Shown here piece by piece: positions 5,483-9,607 of a stretch of 9,607 bases of DNA. A model generated the notes under the pieces. The model searched no databases. It had not been told where the DNA came from and worked only from the letters and a program-made list of their open reading frames with translations. The stretch covers positions 1-9,607 of the forward strand of contig CAYRKW010000089.1 of assembly GCA_964425135.1 (NCBI GenBank), given 5' to 3'. A program made the position numbers and the translations under genes. This DNA comes from CAYLLD01 sp964425135. Lineage in GTDB: Bacteria > Pseudomonadota > Alphaproteobacteria > Rhodobacterales > Rhodobacteraceae. Every line of letters starts with the position of its first letter. Within the stretch, counting starts at the first letter, position 1.

Positions 5483-7021
5483 ATGCCCAGCCAAGACAAT
5501 ATGTCCAACCCGTTAACGGTGGTCTGGTTCAAGCGCGACCTGCGCCTCCACGATCACGCCCCGCTTATCGAGGCAGCCCACACAGGACGCGTCCTACCGC
5601 TCTACGTCGTGGAGCCGGACTACTGGCGCCTGCCCGACACCAGTTACCGCCAATGGGCCTTCCTGCGCGGTGCGTTGGAGGCGTTTCAGGCCGAGATTGA
5701 AGCCAATGGCGGGACGCTTTACCTGTATTCTGGCGCCGTCACTCAAGCGCTTGATATTATTGTGAAAAAATACGGAAAATTCCGGCTCGTCGCGCATATG
5801 GAAACCGGAAATTCCTGGACGTTTGAGCGCGACAAAGCCGTGCATAAATGGTGCCGCAGCAAGGCAATCCCCTTCACCGAGTTTCAGCAACACGGCATCT
5901 GGCGCGGCGCAAATCTCAATCGCAACGCATGGTCCCGGCGCTGGGATACGATGATGGCTCAGCCGATCCAAGACATCCCCGCATCAATCCAGTGGGCAAA
6001 AGCACCGCGTAGAAATCTCCCGGATGCCGCAGAACTCGGGCTCGCTCCAGACGGAATAGAACATCTGCAAACACCTGGCAGAACAGCAGCAAAATCAACG
6101 CTTTACAGCTTCCTGAACGAGCGCGGCGCTCCCTACCAACGCGCCATGTCGAGCCCGGTCAGCGGCGAGACCGCATGCTCCCGCCTTTCCGCTCACATCA
6201 CCCTCGGAAGCCTGTCGATGCGTGAGATTTATCATGCCACGCTCAAACAGCAGGCAGAGGTCGCAGCGCTCCCCAGACCTGAGCGCAGCACATGGCCAAG
6301 CGCCTATAAATCCTTCATCGGCCGTCTCCACTGGCACTGTCACTTCATGCAAAAACTCGAAGCAGAACCGGAGATTGAACACAAACCCATGGCCCGCATC
6401 TACGAAGGCCTGCGCCCCAATCCCGGCGATCCAAGCCTCCTCAATGCCTTCGAAAACGGCCAGACCGGCTTTCCGTTTGTCGACGCCTCCATGCGCTTTC
6501 TCAGGGCCAAGGGCTGGATCAATTTTCGCATGCGCGCCATGCTCATGTCCTTTGCCTCCTACAATCTCTGGCTGCCGTGGCAGCAATCGGGACAGGTGCT
6601 CGCGCGCCTCTTCACCGACTTTGAGCCGGGCATCCATTGGCCGCAATGCCAGATGCAGGCAGGCGAGACCGGGATCAACGCGGTGCGCATCTATTCCCCA
6701 ATAAAACAAGGCTTTGATCAGGATCCAACCGGCGCGTTTACCCGCGAATGGGTGCCGGAATTGGCCTGTCTCGATTGCGCTGATTTCCAAGAGCCATGGA
6801 CATCCGTCACACCGCCCAAAAACTATCCGGCCCCCATTGTCGACTACCGCGAAACCACCAAGCGCGCCAAAGAGCGCATCTACGCCCTTCGCAAAACCGA
6901 CGAGGCACGTTTCGAAGCGGCGAAAGTCTTCGATAAACACGGTAGCCGCAAACCACGCCGCCAACGCAAGCCGCGCGCCAAGGCCCCCTCAGCGCAGCTC
7001 TCACTTTTTGAGATCGAATAG
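5483..7021 (+). CDS. Photolyase/cryptochrome-family flavoprotein
   Basis: Members bind FAD and usually an antenna chromophore and use blue light to split UV-induced pyrimidine dimers, or act as photoreceptors. The 512-residue product has the N-terminal antenna domain (about 12-170, opening VVWFKRDLRLHDH) and the C-terminal FAD-binding domain (about 275-480), with RLHWHCHFMQKLE at 281-293, TGFPFVDASMRFL at 328-340, GWINFRMRAMLMSF at 344-357 and RIYSPIKQGFD further on. W284 aligns with the DNA-contacting Trp277 of E. coli photolyase. The usual NNGGWQW flavin loop is replaced by IHWPQCQMQ (384-392), so only W366 of the Trp triad seems kept. The tail (about 485-500) is Lys/Arg-rich. The start is uncertain: an in-frame ATG at 5501 gives MSNPLTVVWFKRD, and neither start has a clear ribosome site. 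The gene stands alone, with a LacI-type gene close behind. Repair is the likeliest role, but signalling cannot be excluded. Confidence 0.9.
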   Translation: MPSQDNMSNPLTVVWFKRDLRLHDHAPLIEAAHTGRVLPLYVVEPDYWRLPDTSYRQWAFLRGALEAFQAEIEANGGTLYLYSGAVTQALDIIVKKYGKFRLVAHMETGNSWTFERDKAVHKWCRSKAIPFTEFQQHGIWRGANLNRNAWSRRWDTMMAQPIQDIPASIQWAKAPRRNLPDAAELGLAPDGIEHLQTPGRTAAKSTLYSFLNERGAPYQRAMSSPVSGETACSRLSAHITLGSLSMREIYHATLKQQAEVAALPRPERSTWPSAYKSFIGRLHWHCHFMQKLEAEPEIEHKPMARIYEGLRPNPGDPSLLNAFENGQTGFPFVDASMRFLRAKGWINFRMRAMLMSFASYNLWLPWQQSGQVLARLFTDFEPGIHWPQCQMQAGETGINAVRIYSPIKQGFDQDPTGAFTREWVPELACLDCADFQEPWTSVTPPKNYPAPIVDYRETTKRAKERIYALRKTDEARFEAAKVFDKHGSRKPRRQRKPRAKAPSAQLSLFEIE

Positions 7022-7099
7022 CGGGCAGCGCACGCTGGTCTATTGAATACCAGCCGCGCTTGGCGCAAATTGGAACGCCAACAGCCACGGATTGCCGAT

Positions 7100-8134
7100 G
7101 TGAGCCTTCCACCCAAGCAAGCCACCCAAGTCACCATGCGCGACGTCGCCCGCGCCGCCGGCGTCTCCCGCATGACCGTCTCCCGCGCGCTGCGCGCCGA
7201 CAGCCCTGTGTCGCAGAAAACCCGCGAGCGGATTCTCTCGATTGTGCGCGAAATGAACTACGTGCCCGATCAGGTCGCCGAAAGCCTGACCACCAAACGC
7301 TCGGGCTTTGTCGCCGTTCTCGTCCCATCGCTCAACAATCTGCATTTTGCCGAAACCGTCGAAGCGCTCACCAAAGAGATCGAGGACACGGGCCGCCAGA
7401 TTCTGCTCGGCTACACCGATTATTCCCGCGAGCGCGAAGAAAACCTCATTGAAACCATGCTCCGTCGTCGCCCCGAAACGGTTGTTCTATCCTATGACGG
7501 TCATACCGAGCGATCCGTCCAACTCCTGAAAGACGCTCGCGTGCCGGTCATCGAGCTGTGGGAGCGCCCGCGCGATCCCATCGGACACACAATTGGCTTT
7601 TCCAACCTTGAAGCAGCGGCGCAGATGACGCGCGCACTGATTGATCGCGGCTATAAAAACATCGCGTTTCTGGGCGAGGCCGATGACGAATGGACCCGCG
7701 GTGCCGCCCGCCGCGCCGGGTGGCGCAAAGCGATGGAGGCGGCGGGGCTTTCAACCCATCGGCTTCTGAAAATCGGCAAACCGCCCCTCTCAATCGAGGA
7801 CGGGGCCGCTGCCGCACCAATGCTCCTGAGCAGCTTCCCCGACACCGATTGCATCTTCTGCGTCTCGGACGCCCCTGCCTTCGGTGCGCTTTCCGCCTTT
7901 GTCGCGCAAGGCCGCGCCGTTCCGCAAGACATTGGCATCGTCGGCTTTGGAAATTTCGAGGTGTCCCGCTTCTCCGACCCGGCGCTCACCACAGTGACCG
8001 TCGATCCCAAACGGATAGGGCAGGCCACGGGCAAACTGATCTCGCAACTCCTTGACGGAGAATCACGCAGCGACCCTGAGCCGCAACATATTCCCGTCGA
8101 AGTGCAGCTGAGTTTTCGCGGATCAACGAAATAA
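7100..8134 (+). CDS. LacI/GntR-like transcriptional repressor
   Basis: A LacI-family regulator with an N-terminal helix-turn-helix (MRDVARAAGVSRMTVSRALR, starting at base 7136), a hinge-helix region (MNYVPDQVAESL) and a periplasmic-binding-protein-like effector domain to the end (GFVAVLVPSLNN, VPVIELWERPRDPIGHTIGFSN, DIGIVGFGNFEVSR). The MTVSR recognition helix and the ELWERP..IGFSN effector block resemble gluconate regulators of the GntR/IdnR type, pointing to a sugar or sugar-acid effector. The preferred start is GTG at 7100, giving about 344 residues, normal for the family; an in-frame TTG at 7043 would add 19 unusual residues, and ATG 7136 would begin at the DNA-binding domain. The GTG has only a weak ACGGA-like site. 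It lies directly upstream of sugar ABC transporter genes and of a double operator that fits this DNA-binding type, so it most likely represses that transporter. Confidence 0.93.
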   Translation: MSLPPKQATQVTMRDVARAAGVSRMTVSRALRADSPVSQKTRERILSIVREMNYVPDQVAESLTTKRSGFVAVLVPSLNNLHFAETVEALTKEIEDTGRQILLGYTDYSREREENLIETMLRRRPETVVLSYDGHTERSVQLLKDARVPVIELWERPRDPIGHTIGFSNLEAAAQMTRALIDRGYKNIAFLGEADDEWTRGAARRAGWRKAMEAAGLSTHRLLKIGKPPLSIEDGAAAAPMLLSSFPDTDCIFCVSDAPAFGALSAFVAQGRAVPQDIGIVGFGNFEVSRFSDPALTTVTVDPKRIGQATGKLISQLLDGESRSDPEPQHIPVEVQLSFRGSTK

Positions 8135-8175
8135 ACGCTGCGAATTCAACACACATAGCCTTCGCCAGAATTGTT

Positions 8176-8217
8176 TTGTGTTACCGGTCACATTTGCTAT
8201 TGTGACCGGTAACACAA
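8176..8217. promoter_or_regulatory. Double GntR/LacI-type operator in a perfect 42-bp inverted repeat, overlapping a promoter
   Basis: The arms TTGTGTTACCGGTCACA (8176-8192) and TGTGACCGGTAACACAA (8201-8217) are exact reverse complements over 17 bp, separated by 8 bp. Each arm contains a near-palindromic operator: TGTTACCGGTCACA (8179-8192) and TGTGACCGGTAACA (8201-8214), each one base from the ideal TGTTACCGGTAACA, which closely matches known GntR operators of E. coli. The CC|GG centres are 22 bp apart, about two helical turns. A plausible promoter, TTGTGT (8176-8181), 17 bp, TATTGT (8199-8204), is buried in the repeat, so a bound repressor would block RNA polymerase. Binding by the adjacent LacI-type protein is inferred. 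Confidence 0.85.
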
Positions 8218-8235
8218 CTCTCGCGAGGACAGTTC

Positions 8236-9330
8236 ATGCCAGCGATCCGACTAGACAGCTTGGTAAAGCGCTATGACGCAGTTCAAGTGCTGCACGGTAT
8301 CGATCTGGAAATGGCCAACAATGAATTCACCGTACTTGTCGGCCCGTCAGGTTGCGGAAAATCCACCACATTGCGGATGATCGCAGGACTTGAAGCGGTC
8401 TCGGAAGGCGAGATTTACATCGACGACAAGCCGGTCAGTCACCTCGAACCCAAAGAGCGTGATCTGGCGATGGTCTTTCAGGATTACGCGCTCTACCCGC
8501 ACATGAACGTCGCCCAGAATATCTCGTTTGCCCTGCGTCTGGCAAAGCAGCCGAAAGCAAAAATCGACGCCAAGGTCAAAGAGGTCGCTCAGATGGTTGG
8601 CCTGTCCGAATTCCTCCACCGCAAGCCCGGCGCGCTCTCGGGCGGTCAGCGCCAACGTGTCGCCATGGCCCGCGCTTTGGCCAAGGACAGCGGCATTTTC
8701 CTGTTTGATGAGCCGCTCTCCAATCTCGATGCCAAATTGCGCGGCCAGATGCGGGCAGAGCTTGCCTTGATGCGTCAGCAGGTCGAGAAAAACATGATCT
8801 ACGTCACTCACGACCAGATCGAAGCCATGACGCTCGCTGACCGGATCGTCGTCATGCACGGCGGGCATATCCAGCAGCAGGGCAGTCCCGAAGAGCTCTT
8901 CAAGCGGCCCGTAAACAAGTTCGTCGCCGGATTTCTCGGCTCACCCCCGATGAATTTTCTGCAAGGCACAATCGAGGATCGCAGCGGCGAGATATTCATC
9001 GTCGGCGATGGGTTTGCGCTACGTCTTGATGGCGCAAAAGCGCAAGCTGCTGCCAACCACAGCAGCAACCAGATCACTCTGGGCATCCGCCCGTCCGATC
9101 TGCGCTTTAATGACAGCATCGCAGACAGCCAATCTCTGACGCTCAAGGTGATGGTCTCCGAATACGTCGGTGCGCAATCTGTGCTGTTGTGCAAATGCGG
9201 AGATGCAAGCGTGATGGTGGAGCTCAATTCCGAGACCCCCGTTGCCCTCGGACAAACCCTGAAATTTGCGGTCAATCCAAGCGGAATGCACCTGTTTGAT
9301 CGCGATAGAGAGACGACCATAACTCAATAG
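8236..9330 (+). CDS. Sugar ABC transporter ATP-binding protein (MalK/UgpC type)
   Basis: This is the cytoplasmic ATPase that powers a CUT1-type carbohydrate importer, working as a dimer with two permeases and a periplasmic binding protein. The 364-residue product has Walker A GPSGCGKST (36-44), the Q-loop Q82 in VFQDYALYPHM, signature LSGGQRQR (134-141), Walker B IFLFDEP (154-160) with catalytic E159, D-loop SNLD (162-165) and switch His192 in VTHDQIEAM. The C-terminal TOBE-type regulatory region (about 240-355, with LGIRPSDLR at 282-290) is typical of MalK/UgpC/SmoK ATPases. The ATG at 8236 has a GAGGA ribosome site (8225-8229) six bases away. It is the first gene after the double operator; the binding-protein gene follows 23 bp after its stop, so the two are surely co-transcribed. 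Having the ATPase first is less usual than having the binding protein first. Substrate cannot be told from this subunit. Confidence 0.96.
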   Translation: MPAIRLDSLVKRYDAVQVLHGIDLEMANNEFTVLVGPSGCGKSTTLRMIAGLEAVSEGEIYIDDKPVSHLEPKERDLAMVFQDYALYPHMNVAQNISFALRLAKQPKAKIDAKVKEVAQMVGLSEFLHRKPGALSGGQRQRVAMARALAKDSGIFLFDEPLSNLDAKLRGQMRAELALMRQQVEKNMIYVTHDQIEAMTLADRIVVMHGGHIQQQGSPEELFKRPVNKFVAGFLGSPPMNFLQGTIEDRSGEIFIVGDGFALRLDGAKAQAAANHSSNQITLGIRPSDLRFNDSIADSQSLTLKVMVSEYVGAQSVLLCKCGDASVMVELNSETPVALGQTLKFAVNPSGMHLFDRDRETTITQ

Positions 9331-9353
9331 ATTTCAATCAAAGGGAGGATACT

Positions 9354-9607
9354 ATGCTGAATTCACTCAAGGCCGTAGCACTGGGTCTGGCGACCTCGGC
9401 GCTCGTTGCTGGAACGAGTTTCGCCGAAGGTCACGGTGGACCTTATGCGGAATACGCCGGAACCACACTGATCGTAAATTTCCCAGCGCACCCGCATTAC
9501 GATGCGGTGATGCAGATATTGCCGGAATTCACCAAAGAGACCGGCATCGAGGTCGAGGTGGATCAGCTTCCCTACCTCAAAATGCGCGAGCGCCAGACGC
9601 TCGAACT
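9354..9607 (+). CDS. Family 1 extracellular solute-binding protein, 5' end only
   Basis: The gene runs off the right edge after 84 complete codons. It starts at ATG 9354 behind a strong ribosome site AGGGAGGAT (9342-9350). The first 24 residues form a Sec signal peptide (K6, hydrophobic stretch, TSFA before E25). The mature start (TLIVNFPAHPHYDAVMQILPEF, then TGIEVEVDQLPYLKMRERQ) reads like a periplasmic sugar-binding protein of the SBP_bac_1 class: the first beta strand, then the helix and the strand with the ligand-facing loop. With the ATPase 23 bp upstream it forms the uptake system. The substrate is not evident; a sugar, polyol or sugar acid is expected from the GntR-like regulator. Confidence 0.88.
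   Translation, partial: MLNSLKAVALGLATSALVAGTSFAEGHGGPYAEYAGTTLIVNFPAHPHYDAVMQILPEFTKETGIEVEVDQLPYLKMRERQTLE

Noticed and set aside
6095..6964. 289-residue open frame on the minus strand opposite the photolyase gene
   Set aside because: It lies wholly antisense to a clear photolyase with conserved motifs and shows no recognisable domain; long antisense frames are common in GC-rich genomes.
8347..8868. 173-residue minus-strand frame within the ABC ATPase gene
   Set aside because: It is fully antisense to an ATPase with every catalytic motif intact and has no recognisable domain of its own.

Overview
The window looks like a chromosomal segment of an alphaproteobacterium, most likely a Rhodobacteraceae/roseobacter-type marine bacterium. 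This is inferred from the GC-rich coding regions, a hedgehog/intein-type Hint_2 protein of a kind common in that group, a perfect CtrA box, and an interspersed palindromic repeat typical of alphaproteobacterial genomes. No BLAST or profile search was run; all identities rest on motifs read by eye.

Layout. Left part (1-3705, + strand): a complete RNase R gene (rnr, 160-2397) is followed after 87 bp by an exported MltB-type lytic transglycosylase (2485-3705). The gap between them carries a perfect CtrA-type site (TTAA-N7-TTAAC, 2425-2440). Middle (3706-5482): this is the accessory-looking part. A solitary minus-strand Hint-domain protein (3873-4766) converges on the transglycosylase. It is followed by about 700 bp without a convincing gene. 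That stretch holds an AT-rich leader, a possible degraded C-terminus with a DIGAFE motif, a 98-bp double-hairpin repeat bounded by a near-perfect 12-bp direct repeat, a three-copy 11-bp-period array of TGTGCATAG, and recurring CCGTTAAC octamers. Right part (5483-9607, + strand): a photolyase/cryptochrome-family flavoprotein (5483-7021), a GntR-like LacI-family repressor (about 7100-8134), a MalK/UgpC-type ABC ATPase (8236-9330) and the start of a family-1 periplasmic solute-binding protein (9354 to the edge).

How the genes work together. The repressor, ATPase and binding protein form a typical sugar-uptake locus, and the permease genes probably lie just beyond the right edge. The 101-bp gap before the ATPase holds a perfect 42-bp inverted repeat made of two TGTTACCGGTAACA-like operators, centred 22 bp apart and overlapping a plausible promoter. 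This is the clearest regulatory structure here and fits the GntR-like recognition helix of the adjacent repressor. RNase R, the transglycosylase, the Hint protein and the photolyase show no obvious common pathway.

I did not find a clear new defence or biosynthetic system. The points most worth a second look are the double operator, the CtrA box before the transglycosylase, the photolyase lacking several canonical electron-transfer and flavin-contact residues, and the layered repeats upstream of it.
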